Assembly (NCBI GenBank): GCA_033060915.1
Contig: CM065394.1
Coordinates: forward strand, 31,268,501-31,332,500
Length of the DNA: 64,000 nt
Direction of reading: 5' to 3'
Source: Euryodendron excelsum
Taxonomy: Eukaryota; Streptophyta; Magnoliopsida; Ericales; Pentaphylacaceae
In this document: piece by piece, positions 25,946 through 36,912 of the stretch
How the letters are laid out: every line of letters begins with the position of its first letter
Numbering within the stretch: the first letter of the stretch is position 1
Position numbers and translations under genes: made by a program
The notes under the pieces: generated by a model
Database searches by the model: none
Seen by the model: only the letters and a program-made list of their open reading frames with translations
Told to the model about the DNA's origin: nothing

Positions 25946-27075
25946 GTAGCCTTCTAAGGATGCTTCTAATCTTATTCCTAACCTTTCAATGTCTCTGCGA
26001 ATCATTTCGAGTCTATTCTGGTAAAGTCATTGATACTTGTTATGGTGTTGGGATGGTGAAAGTGGTTTCATGTCTTTGGTTGCATTAGGGAAGGGTTTAA
26101 CATCCTATTGGGTTCTAATGCATTATGATGTTCTCAATCATATATTTAAAGAGTATAAGCTATAATTATGCATTGGTTATGAATTATAGCATTTATTTCA
26201 TCATGTTTGATGTGGTGGTGTTTGATAGATTTGGAAACGGATCATACTATTCCGGTTCAGCCGAAAGGGTAACTTAATTTGAGAGTAAGCGGTATCAGGT
26301 AGGGATATTGATGATCTTATTCATATTGAACTGAATGCTTTGTTATGAATGGTGGCAATTGCTTGATTATGAGGTGATAATTGCATACAATTCATACATT
26401 GTGTGCATACTTTGTATTGCATAGAGGAGGTTCAGCCGAGTGGGGGGTAACCTAATGTTTAGCTGATATGGGGCTAACCTAAAGGGTGTCGATGTGGGAC
26501 ATCCTTGATAACAAGCCATTAATATATTGGGCCAATGTTATCAAAATAGCGCGCACATATGTAGTGTATCATACATTGCATCACAAGAGGCATTTTATTT
26601 ATTGTTGATGGTGTATTATCTATTGATGATTAATTCAGTGGATGTTTATCATTCCTTCTTTATGAGTTTGATTATCTTGTGAGCACGTGGATATATAATT
26701 CATACCTACACAGGTTATTTTGCAGGAAAACGGGGGAATGTCCAGTCCACTGTTGTTGTTGAGTTGGGGAGCTTCGAGAAGCTCTATAGTTGAGTTATTA
26801 GTCATGTATATTGTTGTACATTGTATTAAAGTCTTGTTGGAGTTTGCTTATTTTGTGGTTTTGTAATATTCATAAGTATGGATTAAGAGTTTTCTTAATG
26901 ATATATGTTGGAGGATTATGAGATGGTTTTTACTTATTTAATATGATGTTATTTATTCCTATAAGATTTCTATCTTTGGGATTATGTTGAGATTTCACTT
27001 ACAGGTAGGTGACCTGTGCGATCACGTTCATCCTAAGACGGTGTTAATGACGCTTGATTAGGATCGGGCGTGACA
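25946..27075 (+). mobile_element. LTR-like sequence ending in GGGCGTGACA
   Basis: The stretch leading to 27075 (GATCACGTTCATCCTAAGACG, later TTAGGATCGGGCGTGACA) has the look of the 3' end of a plant Ty3/gypsy LTR. It abuts integrase codons of another element with no spacer. The 5' border could not be found, so the start given is only the end of the neighbouring repeat. No gene is seen. Confidence 0.4.
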
Positions 27076-27890
27076 CAGATGGGTAGACTGAACGGATGAA
27101 TGCCTTATTGAAGTGTTATCTGAGGTACTTTGTAAGTGCTAACCAGAAGGATTGGGCGAAGCTCCTAAATGTGGCACAGTTTTCCTACAACTTACAGAGG
27201 AGTGAGTCTACTGGAAAGAGTCGCTTCGAGATAGCAACCGAGAAACGACTGCTCACCCCACATGCACTGGCTACTACCTATAAGGGGAAAGCCCGGGGGC
27301 ATATCATATGGCTAAGACTTGGCAGGAGCATGCTGATATGACCTGCTCTTATCTTGTCAAAGCTGCTAAGAGGATGAAGAAATGGGCAGATTGGAAGAGG
27401 CGACCAATAAAGTATCGCGTGGGAGATATGGTGATGGTGAAGCTTCTTCCCCAATAGTTCAAGACTTTCAGAAAGGTGCACAAGGGATTGATACGCAAGT
27501 ATGAAGGCCTTTTCAGGGAAATTGGTAAGGTAGGCAAGGTTTCCTATAAACTTGACCTACCCTTAGCTTGAAGATTTATCTTATCTTTCACGTAAGCATA
27601 TTAAAGTCATACCATAAAAATGAGGATGAATCAAGCAGGAACGTCTCAAGGAGGGCACTTTTAATCATGATCAAGTCATTTGATAGAGAGGTTAAGGAGG
27701 TGCTAGCCAACTGAGTAGTGCGACGAAGACGAGTACCACCGAATATTCAATTCTTGATCAAATGGAAGGGATTGCCAGAGAGCGAGGCTAGTTGGGAATC
27801 ACAAGAAAACCTTTTGCAATTTGCAGACCACCTATGGCAATATAGAGATGATCAAGCGACGAGGACGTCATTGGAATCAATGGGGGAGAA
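27076..27890 (+). pseudogene. Ty3/gypsy chromovirus polyprotein relic (integrase C-terminus and chromodomain)
   Basis: It begins inside the integrase at a TDGQTE-type motif in which Gln is now TAG, then reads MNALLKCYLRYFVSANQKDW and AQFSYNLQRSESTG. Frameshifts and stops follow, with KAAKRMKKWADWKRRP-type and FRKVHKG-type blocks split over frames. The last in-frame part (27718-28020) carries the chromodomain, NIQFLIKWKGLPESEASWES, ahead of a purine tract (GGGGGAGAA, 27882-27890) and the LTR. This order (integrase, chromodomain, polypurine tract, LTR) identifies a chromovirus. Protease, reverse transcriptase, RNase H and the 5' LTR are absent, so it cannot move on its own. Confidence 0.8.
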
Positions 27891-28450
27891 TGTTACGCGC
27901 CGCATGGGAACACTGAATTCCTTGCGCGCAGAAGACTTAGAAAATTCCAGAATAATGAAGAGATCTCTAGAAGGTTCTAGAAGGCTTTGGAACGTTCTAG
28001 AAGGCTCTAGAAGCTTCTAGATTTATGAAGAGATTTTTGAGTTTCTCTAGAATTTTCTAGAAGGCTCTTGTATAGTCTAAAGTAGTCTAAATTTGTACAT
28101 ATTTTAGAATATCTTTAGAATGTTCCATGTAAATATTTTAGATATTTTGTAGGAAAGGAGGTGAAAAGATTCTGGAAGATCACTCCCTACCGTAGGATTA
28201 AATCAATCTCCGCCGTCCATTGAGAAGGTGGAGATCTATATAAAGGGAAGACCTCATTTGGCCAAACTAATCTAAGAGAGTTGTAATCTTCGCTGGTGCA
28301 ATACAAAAACCATATTGTCCCAAACTCTCTAGCCTTCTTTTATCTAAACCTTTGCCTAACTCAAGTTGTAAGCTGACTTAGCTTTGTCAGAAGGGCGATT
28401 CAAGCTAGGTGCTGGCACGGTTGCGTTGGTGGAAGTCTAAGGCCGTGACA
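27891..28450 (+). mobile_element. 3' LTR of the chromovirus
   Basis: It starts TGTTACG directly after the polypurine tract and ends CGTGACA, an imperfect inverted pair with TG...CA ends; 560 bp. It holds four perfect heat-shock elements in U3 (27940-28062), a TATA box (TATATAAAG near 28236-28244) and a GTTGTAATC...CAATAC stretch likely to be R/U5. The 5' LTR partner is not in this window. Confidence 0.7.
27940..28062 (+). promoter_or_regulatory. Cluster of perfect heat-shock elements in the LTR
   Basis: Perfect GAAnnTTCnnGAA matches occur at 27940-27952, 27970-27982, 27990-28002 and 28050-28062, plus GAAnnTTC dimers at 28010-28017 and 28118-28125 and a TTCnnGAA at 28170-28177. GAA triplets fall exactly 10 bp apart from 27970 to 28010. 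HSE is the binding site of heat-shock factor trimers. The cluster lies about 175-300 bp upstream of the LTR TATA box. Confidence 0.75.
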
Positions 28451-29127
28451 TTATGCCATTTTGGGTTTAGTTTAGATTGATGAGTATGCGGTATTGGTTT
28501 GAGTTTAGATTTGTATAAAACATATTTTAAAATGGGTATTAGGTTTGGTCGGACAAAATTCATTTTTAATTGGATTGAGCTAAAATATAAAAATTTATTT
28601 TTTTTAAAATTCAGTAAAGACAGTCGACGCTACTCGACCGAGCGTTGGTCCGGCCCTACCCAAAACCAACTAACGGGTATCCTCCATGAGTTCCTCTGAT
28701 ACCCTTTCACAGCATAATATTCCATTGTTGATTTTTCTATGTATTGAGCTTAAAAGGATGCTCTCAACTCTGTTTTGCTGCTAGGTGTTTGTATTATTGG
28801 TGAATTCTCATCTTGCTAGGTGTTTGTTTAATTTTGACTCTCTCGTTCTTTTGGTTGCTCTTTCTTAATATTGAGCTCCTGAGATCACCTCCATTTGTTG
28901 TACTTCCCTTCATTTTTTCAATGATATTTTGCTTTTCAAAAAAAAAAACTGAATAATAATAAAAATGCAAATCCCGAAATGAAGGACATCTTCATAAGCA
29001 TTCTTTGCCCGCTAATTTAACCTATAGCTTTTCGAACCATGTCTCCACTTGAGTATAAAGAAAAAGGAAACTGGTTCCTTGAAGCGCATCACTTTCACAC
29101 ACTATTACGAGAGTTTTGTCCCAACTG
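28451..29127. other. Intergenic, no gene seen
   Basis: AT-rich sequence between the chromovirus LTR and the inverted-repeat elements. The frame at 28499-28699 has no recognisable family. Confidence 0.4.
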
Positions 29128-30277
29128 AGAGTAGTTTTAAAATTTGTCATCTAAAATCAAGTTGTTTGAAACCTATTTATCAAGTTAAGTTAGAAGTTGT
29201 ATTTGAAGATACAACTTTAGATTTAAAGTTGTATTTTTATGTAAAAGTCATATATAAAGCATCACATAGAAAACTTTTAGGGTAAATTACATTAACCTCT
29301 CTTTAACTTTTTGACTAATACAACTCACCCCTGTGGTTCTGAAAACGTCATCCCCCTCCTTGAGGTTTGAGCCACATTTGCATTTACCCCCAACCCGTTA
29401 GTCAGCTGTTAAATCATTTAACAACATATATGTATTGTCAGGAACAAAAAAGATGCATTAGCAGTACAAGATTCTAATACAAATTAAATATCACTTTTGT
29501 ATAAAACACCATTTTAATCAACAACATAAATTATAAGTCTCAAATTTTTTAATACTTTAAAAGCTATAACTATGGACCTATGTAGATTCTATAAATTTTT
29601 ATAAAAAAAAAAATTAGTCAATATGAGAAAAAATGACATAAAAAGTAATACTGAAAATAACAACGTTAGTTAACTTATATAAAAAGACACCAGTTTAGCC
29701 TAAGAAAATAAATTGTACCAAAATTTTTGGATCTTACTATAACAAATGTTCTATATAACTTCTATATCATTTTTAAAAAAAAGATTGTGGTCCAAATAAA
29801 TAAGGCCTATTAGAAGAATACTCAAAATCAACACATTAATTAATTTTAAAAGAAGAAAAAAATCTATTCATGTCATTTCATGCACATTAAGGGCAATTTA
29901 GATAATAAATCTGTTTTTTTTTTTTACTGACATCACATATATTTTGTTAAAGATTTAACGGCAGACTAACGAATGGGAGAAAATGCAATTGCAGCTCAAA
30001 CCTTAGGGAGGGGAATAGTTTTTCTAGAACCTGAACGGGTGAGTTGTATTAGTGAAAAACCTCAAGAGAGGTGAATGTAATTTGCCCAAACTTTTAATAT
30101 TTAAAGCATCATATAGAAGCTGTGTTTTGAAAACACAATTTTAGACTTGAAGTTGTTTTGAAGACACAACTTCAGGCTTGAAGCCATGTCGTCAAGAGAC
30201 AACTTCTAAACTAACCTTGGTTTGATAAATAAGTTTCGAACAACTTGCTTTTCGAAAATAAGTTTTAAAACTACTCT
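29128..30277. mobile_element. TIR element of the AGAGTAGTTTTAAAA family, split by a second element
   Basis: The left end AGAGTAGTTTTAAAA (29128) and right end TTTTAAAACTACTCT (to 30277) are inverted. The arms continue inward as AAGTTGTTTGAAACCTATTTATC on the left and the reverse complement of GATAAATAAGTTTCGAACAACTT on the right. The interior carries repeated ACAACTT motifs. A foreign element (29280-30087) sits inside with a 9-bp target duplication. The outer target duplication is not evident. Confidence 0.6.
29280..30087. mobile_element. Mutator-like non-autonomous element (808 bp) with 9-bp target duplication
   Basis: The ends GGGTAAATTACATT and AATGTAATTTGCCC are inverted, and similarity between arms extends over about 100 bp (CTAATACAACTCACCC, CCCCTCC, GGTTTGAGC). 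It is flanked by an exact direct repeat AAACTTTTA (29271-29279 and 30088-30096). A 9-bp duplication with long TIRs fits the Mutator superfamily. No transposase is encoded. Confidence 0.7.
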
Positions 30278-30412
30278 ACTTCTGTTATTAAAAAAAAAAA
30301 AAAAACTCTCTTTATGGTGGTGGTTATTGTGGACTTTTTTTGTGGGGTTTGAAACCTGATTTTAATCAGACCAAAAAAAAAAAAAAATCTCCTAAAACTC
30401 CGGACGATTGGT

Positions 30413-30520
30413 TTGCCAGCTGATGAAGAAGAGTTAAACAAGAGAGCTGGTGACTTCATTGCAAGAGGCAACAAACAAAGGAGAATTGAAGCTGCAATCC
30501 CCATGCGTAGTAGCGAGTGA
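30413..30520 (+). pseudogene. Fragment resembling the C-terminus of a DUF4408/cotton-fibre protein
   Basis: The frame reads LPADEEELNKRAGDFIARG, continues NKQRRIEAA, and stops 35 codons in. The EELN+R.+.FI...N.Q+R pattern matches the conserved C-terminal motif of plant DUF4408 (cotton fibre-like) proteins. No N-terminal transmembrane segment or start lies upstream; that part is a poly-A tract and AT-rich DNA. It is probably a 5'-truncated copy. Its function is unknown. Confidence 0.45.
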
Positions 30521-33021
30521 AGGGAAAGACACCCAAAGAATAATAGGCAGTGAGAAAAAGAGGAAGAGAAAAAAAAAAACAATAGCAATAAAATTGGAAA
30601 TTTGGAAGAATGTGAACTTGGTGTTAGTTATTCAGTTGTAAAGAGCAGAATAACCCCATTAACCCTAATCTTGGAGAAACTAAGAGAACTCCTAACCAAT
30701 TATTTAGCTCTCTGTATCTACCCATGATAAATGCATGCCCAGCATGTAGAAATTGATGGAGAAAAAAAAATGGAAGAAATTACTTTTATATTAAGTCATT
30801 TCTCTTTCTCTTGATTCATTACCGTTTCTTAAAAACATTAGGAATTTTTATTTAGTAGGAGAGAAAAATGCAAAAATTGTATTTAATTTAATTTTTCTTT
30901 TTCATTTTAATCAACCTAATATTCAAGAACCACTTTTAGTTCTTGATACTGTCTTTTTCTTTTCTTATATATTTTACATGCAACAAACCTAGGGAGCCAT
31001 AACTTGCAATTGTTTAAGTGACTACGCTCAAAATATAGCAATTTATTAATACTTAAGTACAGGTGTAGCGAAATAGTAAATAAATTTTGGTAAGATCGAA
31101 GTTGATCCACAAGGAACGGATAACAGAGTGTGTAAAATTAGATGCTAAAATTCACTTACAGTAAAATATTAGATACCCACTAAGTCACGCTAAACACCGT
31201 AGTGTTGCAATGATTTCAGTTAGAATCTAAGCAAACCGGTTTAAATTTCACCTTGAAGAGTATCGATGAGAATAGGACAAGTGTTGCAAAAAATGGCAAC
31301 CTAAATAAAATAGATGTGTTTGGGAGATTTGATGGTTGTGAAACTAGACTTTAAATAAAATTTAATAAAACGGTCTTGAATCCAATTAGTCCGATCTCCT
31401 GATTCACTCGAAATTTCAATGGAGGTTTTGTAACTCAAATTATTAGTTTTGTTTTGAGCCTTTGATTCGGAAAATTTAAGGATTAAAACAAAACTCAGTA
31501 ATAATTAAATTTAGAATAATAAAAATTAAAGGCATAGATTCATACCATTAATTTGTGCAATAATTATATTAAACTAAGATTTGTGCATAGAAATTACTAA
31601 ATTTAGTCAAGAATCTAAGTTTTCTCAAAGATCTAGAGTTTAATTACCAAGAATTGAAAAATTTTAAAAATAAATAATGAAAACCTAATTACCTGTATTG
31701 ATATTCCAAAATTCTCAAATAATCTTTATAATTGACTCTAAAAATAAAATTAGCTACTCATAGTATTAAAAAAAAAGATATGACTTGAAAAATAAAATAA
31801 CTTCATAAATAAAAAAAAATTTTACAATAAAATAACGACAAAAAAAAAACTACTGTTAACAAACTAACTAAAAACCTATCCAAAAAAAAAATAATTAAAG
31901 AAATCAAACTCCATCCCTCTCTTTCTCTCTGCTTTTTTGTTTTTTTCTTCCCTTTCTAAAGCTCTTCCCTTTTGGCATGCCCAAATACCTCTTTTTATAG
32001 GAAAGGAAGAGTTTTTTTTTAATTCTTTTTTTCCCTCTTCTCCTTCTTTCCGTCTTTTTTTCTTTGTTTTCTTTTGTCGGCCGCCCGCCTCATCTGCAAG
32101 GAAACGATTGATATATATATATATATAATATTATAACGAGTACACTCACACACGTACTAAGATATATGTGTATATATATATATATTATAATATATAAAAT
32201 ATAATACATTTAAAGTAAAAGATGATTCTATAATATATAAAGTAAAAATATAATATCATATATACACTACTCATATAAATAATGTATATTATCTTGCTTT
32301 ATTTTATTTAATTTTATCTATAAATTTGTTCAAGGGTGTAAAATGTAACCAAATTATATTTACATAAAAATAATAAATAACACATTAATAATAGATAACA
32401 TTAACCTATAAATAAGAACTTTAATTGTATTTTTTTTTACAATCACCGAGTAGGAAAAGATAAAAAGTGACATCTTAGAGAACTTATTATAATTAATTAG
32501 AAGAATGAAAACAAGAGAAATAGTTTTTTTTTTTTATATGAAATTGTTGCATGGAGCTAAGGATGACACTAGTTGGTACTACCATAACACTAAATATTTA
32601 TTCACAAATTATACAAAAATTTTATATAGAATAACATTATCACTAAGCTAGAATTTTCACTTTAAAAACATTCCTAAGTTATTTTTATAATTATAAAAAC
32701 GTGATCAACGTATCACTATAAATGATTAAAAAATAAAAAAAATCAAGTACTACTATGGTTCTTCTATTTTTTTTTCGGTCGACCACCATTACAATGTTGC
32801 ATTAGATCATTTTTCATGCTAAACTGGCAAAATCCAAATGTACGTACCGAAAATATTGTCCTCTAATGGCAGCTTCTCTTGTATTTTTTATAATTATTTC
32901 TTTTAGTAAAGATTAACGTTACCCACCGCTTTGGCTCGGCTACGTGTCGCAATGCTTCCATGTAATATTGCCAATTTGCCACCACCTTACCCTTCTGGCA
33001 ATTTCGCTTTGGCACCCCATT
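30521..33021. other. AT-rich intergenic region upstream of the HSD pseudogene
   Basis: No gene seen. It contains poly-A/T tracts, AT microsatellites near 32108-32200, and pyrimidine-rich DNA at 31910-32070. The last part is the promoter region of the HSD pseudogene, with an ABRE-like ACGTGTC at 32942-32948. Confidence 0.4.
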
Positions 33022-33028
33022 TATATAA
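33022..33028 (+). promoter_or_regulatory. TATA box of the HSD-like pseudogene
   Basis: TATATAA lies 105 bp upstream of the ATG. The ABRE-type ACGTGTC at 32942 would fit the seed and ABA expression known for steroleosins. Confidence 0.55.
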
Positions 33029-33126
33029 CACCGTACAAAAACTAAAAATGCATCCTCATCTTCTCTATCAATGAGATCAGATCGTCCTCTGTTCTCTCGT
33101 ATTTCTCACAGGCGCACACAAAAGCC

Positions 33127-35332
33127 ATGGAACTGATTCATACGTTTCTGAACCTAGTAGCACCTCCCTTCACCTTCTTCACTCTCTTGTTTTTCTTACC
33201 ACCCTATCAGTTTCTCAAGTTCTTCCTCTCAATCTTAAGCTGCATCTTCAGCGAAAATGTCGCCGGCAAGGTCGTCCTCGTCACCGGTGCTTCCTCCGGC
33301 ATAGGGGAGGTAAATAGTCAATATTCTCCTATCCAAAAAACACCCCAAAATTCTGGGTTCGAAAGTTCAGTACAAGATTTTCATGAAACTGGTAACGTTT
33401 TTTTACATTTATTGTATAGCATCTTGCTTACGAGTACGCTAGAAAAGGCGCACGCTTGGCCCTCTGTGCGAGGAGGGAGAATCGCCTGCGCGAAGTTGCC
33501 GATAGGGCGCTTGAGTTGGGCTCTCCTGATGTTATCGCCGTCCGAGCTCATGTTGCCAACGTTGACGATTGTAAGAGGTTTGTTGAAGAAGCCGTGAATC
33601 ACTTCGGCAGATGTAAGTTTGAAGAGTGATCTTAGATTCTTAATGCCGTGAATGGACGATGTTACCGCTCTCAGACCCATTATGGTAATATCAACAATAG
33701 CATCACTTCCAATTTAACAATCCTAGTGTTGCACTCCTCAATGTTAAAGTGTACGTAATGTTAATACATAGTAATTATGAGTCACTCTCTCTCTCTCTCA
33801 TGTCGTGTGTTTCGGTGCTCTTGTAGCATAGTGATCTTAGATTCTTAATGCATGATGTATTACAGTGGATCATCTGGTGAATAACGCTGGTATAACTCAT
33901 ACCTCTCTGCTTGAAGAAGTGGACGATGTTTTATGGTAATATCAACAATTCGCAGCATCAACAGTGGAGGTAAAATCATTGCTCCAATTTAACAATCCTA
34001 GTGTTGCACTCCTCAATGTTAAAGTGTACGTAATGTTAATACATAGTAATTTTGAGTTGAGTCACTCTAATTCAGAAGACCCGTCAAGATTGGTTATTTA
34101 TATAATGTCTGGGATTTTGCAGATCACTAATAAAATATGTATATATATACATATATATAGCGCTGTGTGTGTGTGTGTGTTCTATGGCACTACTCTTACT
34201 ATTACTAGGCTAAGTGGCGTTCTGGCTAGTCAAACTTTACCTATTTCTGGTGCAATGGTGTGTGAGTTCTCATGCTTTGTGTTTACAGGACATCAACTTT
34301 TGGGGTTCAGTTTGCACTAGCCGATTCGCAGCACCTTATCTTAGAAACAGTGGAGGTAAAATCATTGCTCTTTCTTCGTCGGCTTCATGGCTGACAGCAC
34401 CGAGCATGAGCATCTACAATGTACGTTACCTGTTTAATTCACTGACCTCTTCCTAATCTGTGTGTGTGTGTTCGGAATTCCATATAGGATGCCCTAATAT
34501 AACATGGCATTCCTCGAATAATTTGGGTACGTTAATTGTGTTCAAGTGTGTGTTCAAAATGAGTTTCTTAATGTGCATATGCATGTCCCAATAAGTCACT
34601 GGTCATTTTTAGGCAAGCAAAGCAGCAATGGCAGCCTTGTTCGAGACGCTCAGGATTGAATTTGGATCAGACGTCCACATCACAATCGTGACTCCCGGGT
34701 TTATAGAATCTGAACTGACCCAAGGCAAATATCTCACGAAGGATGGCAAACTAACACCTGATCAGGACATAAGGGACGTAAGTGTTTTTCCTTCTTGTTT
34801 TATAATGGCAAGATAAAAATGTCATCTGCTAATGTTTGTGCTAAGAATTTTCCGGGGAATTCCATATAGGATGCCCTAATATAACATGCATGTCCTCGAA
34901 TAATTTGGGTACGTTAATTGATTAGGTTCAAGTAGGTGTAATACCTGTTGCCAGAGTAGAAAGGTGTGCCAAGGCAATTGTGAATGGTGCTACAGAGTCG
35001 GAAAAGGTTTTATGCCGCCGATAATTTACGAGGGGGAGACCTCAAAAGATCCTGATAGTCACAAGACGATCCGAACTACCTGGCTCAAGACAAGACCTAC
35101 AGACGGGGATGATCCAACGGGTAATCGCTCAGAGCCAGCATGGTTCAGTGTCACCTACTTCTGGAAGGTTTTCTGCCCCGAGGTGATCGAGTGGACTTTC
35201 AGATTTCTGTACCTGACTAGCCCAGGGGCTTCACCAGAGGAAGCGCCTAGCAAAAAGATCCTGGATATCACAGGAGCCAAGAAAGTCCTCTTCCCGGAGA
35301 CGATCCAAACACCTGAGCTCAAGACAGATTAA
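33127..35332 (+). pseudogene. 11-beta-hydroxysteroid dehydrogenase-like (steroleosin/HSD) gene, disrupted
   Basis: Recognisable exons: 33127-33309, 33420-33612, 33866-33935, 34289-34420, 34613-34777 and 34926-35332. The N-terminus has a long hydrophobic stretch with LPPYQF (oil-body anchor with proline knob), then the NAD(P)-binding TGASSGIG, LVNNAG, the catalytic Ser region (IIALSSSAS) and YNASK. The C-terminus has FWKVFCPEVIEW and QTPELKTD. Family: oil-body or ER short-chain dehydrogenases acting on sterol-like substrates. Exon 3 at 33866 lacks 16 bases (after GACGATGTT) that are present in a second partial copy at 33658-33682, so splicing to exon 4 shifts the frame. The last exon hits TAA at 35022 and resumes in another frame after a 107-bp insertion. 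It is therefore either a pseudogene or a mis-assembled locus. Catalytic residues survive. Confidence 0.8.
33658..34065 (+). repeat. Local duplication inside the HSD locus
   Basis: The stretch from GACGATGTT (33655-33663) through TATGGTAATATCAACAAT and a 68-bp block with TCCTAGTGTTGCACTCCTC (33712-33780) recurs in order at 33922-34055. Motif AGTGATCTTAGATTCTTAATGC also occurs at about 33626 and 33828. A further scrap of exon 4 (ATTCGCAGCA..CAGTGGAGGTAAAATC) sits at 33948-33983. The copies have complementary deletions. Confidence 0.75.
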
Positions 35333-36910
35333 TGTAAAAAAAACCTTTAGCTATTGGGACAGACAGGTGACCAAGTATGGTACAGTCTTTTTTCCTGTTT
35401 TGTACTTGAAAAATAAAAACTCTTTATCCGTAGTATGACGGTGTGGAAAAAAATTGGAGAATTTCCTCTTAAGAGTCGGCGTTTTATGGGATATAATTAC
35501 TGGGATGTTCCAAGTCGGGTAATCGCTCATCACTCTATTTCAAAAGATGAGGTTAGAAAATTTTAGACCCTATTTTGACCCGATAGGTGACCACGATGGT
35601 TCGGGTTGAGTGAAAAAAATTGGTTAGCGTAAAAAAAAATTGGTGCCGGAAAGCGAAATTTTGATTCACCTTTTAGAACTCACTTCCGAGAAAAAAGAGT
35701 TTTTTCCTTCCGTCTAAAAAAATTATGGTGGCACCGGATTTGATCGGGTGGACGAAATTATTGATGACCCGTCATTTTTAACCCAATGGGTGTGTTGGAT
35801 TGGGTTAAAAAAATTAATTTTTAGTGTAAAAAAAATTAATTTAACTCTAGTTGGGTCAGACAGGTGAAAGTATTAATGGCTCGACATTAAAACTGAATAG
35901 GCTCGAAAAATTAAAATTTTCACTCTTTATCCGTCCAAAAGTAGCGGGTAAAACAAAAAATTAGGTCCAATCGAGTTGACCGGATCAGCTGAGTTTTTGA
36001 ACACCTCTAGTAATCACAATACGGTGAATCTGTCACCTTTAGAAATCACTTCCCCTGCACTTCAGCAGAACCGAGAGTTTTTCCTTCCGTTTTTCTTATG
36101 TTCATTTGTGATGTGCACACTTTCAAAATTGTGTGTCAAATACATGTGCAGGTACACGAGCAATTTGTGGAACATGACATAATTTTTGTTAGAGAGTACA
36201 TTGAGCTACCAAAGGAGTAATAATCCCTCAGGTACACGAGCAATTTGTGGAACATGACTTCATTTTTGTTAATGAGTATTTAGATATTGATTAGGTTTCA
36301 TATTATTTATTACATAAAAAAAATTTGTCTAGGTATTAATAAATAAAAGCAATTGTGAATAATGACTTCATTTTTTGTTAATGATTTTTTTAGCTACTAA
36401 TCCCTAAAGAAGCTAGAGCAAGACTATTTCTATCAAATTAACGCAAAATTACATAATTAATAAATAAAAAATAAATCTGCCCGCCCTTTGACCTATTTGC
36501 TACTATTCTTTCATTTGAAATTGCACTCAAACCAAGCGCATTATATTTTATTGAGTAATGCTAGATCGACTTTTCCCATCAAATTTTTATTATAGATATA
36601 TACAATGTGATTAGGTTTCATATTATTTATTACATATAAAATTTATTTATTTATGTCTATTTGTATTCAATAAATAAAATTGGTGTCTATAATAATTTTT
36701 ATTTTATTTTTAAAATTTTTTTAGTTTCTAATTGACTTTCGCACAACAAATTTAAGCATGAGACCCACCTAAAATTTACAACGCACGCGTTTTGAGTTGC
36801 CGGGGAGGGCAGAATCCCAAAGCCCGCTAATAATTTTGGCATGAAATTTTGAACCCCACTAAATCTGCCCGCCCTTTGTGAGGGCATTTGCCCTAGGAGA
36901 AGAGGAGGAA
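35333..36910. other. Intergenic region between HSD pseudogene and DEK gene
   Basis: No gene seen. It holds two 31-bp copies of a block with GGTACACGAGCAATTTGTGG (36151 and 36231, 80 bp apart) and a repeated GATTAGGTTTCATATTATTT (36289 and 36610). AATCTGCCCGCCCTTTG occurs at 36472 and 36864. These scraps continue the micro-duplication pattern of the neighbouring genes. Confidence 0.5.
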
Positions 36911-36912
36911 AG

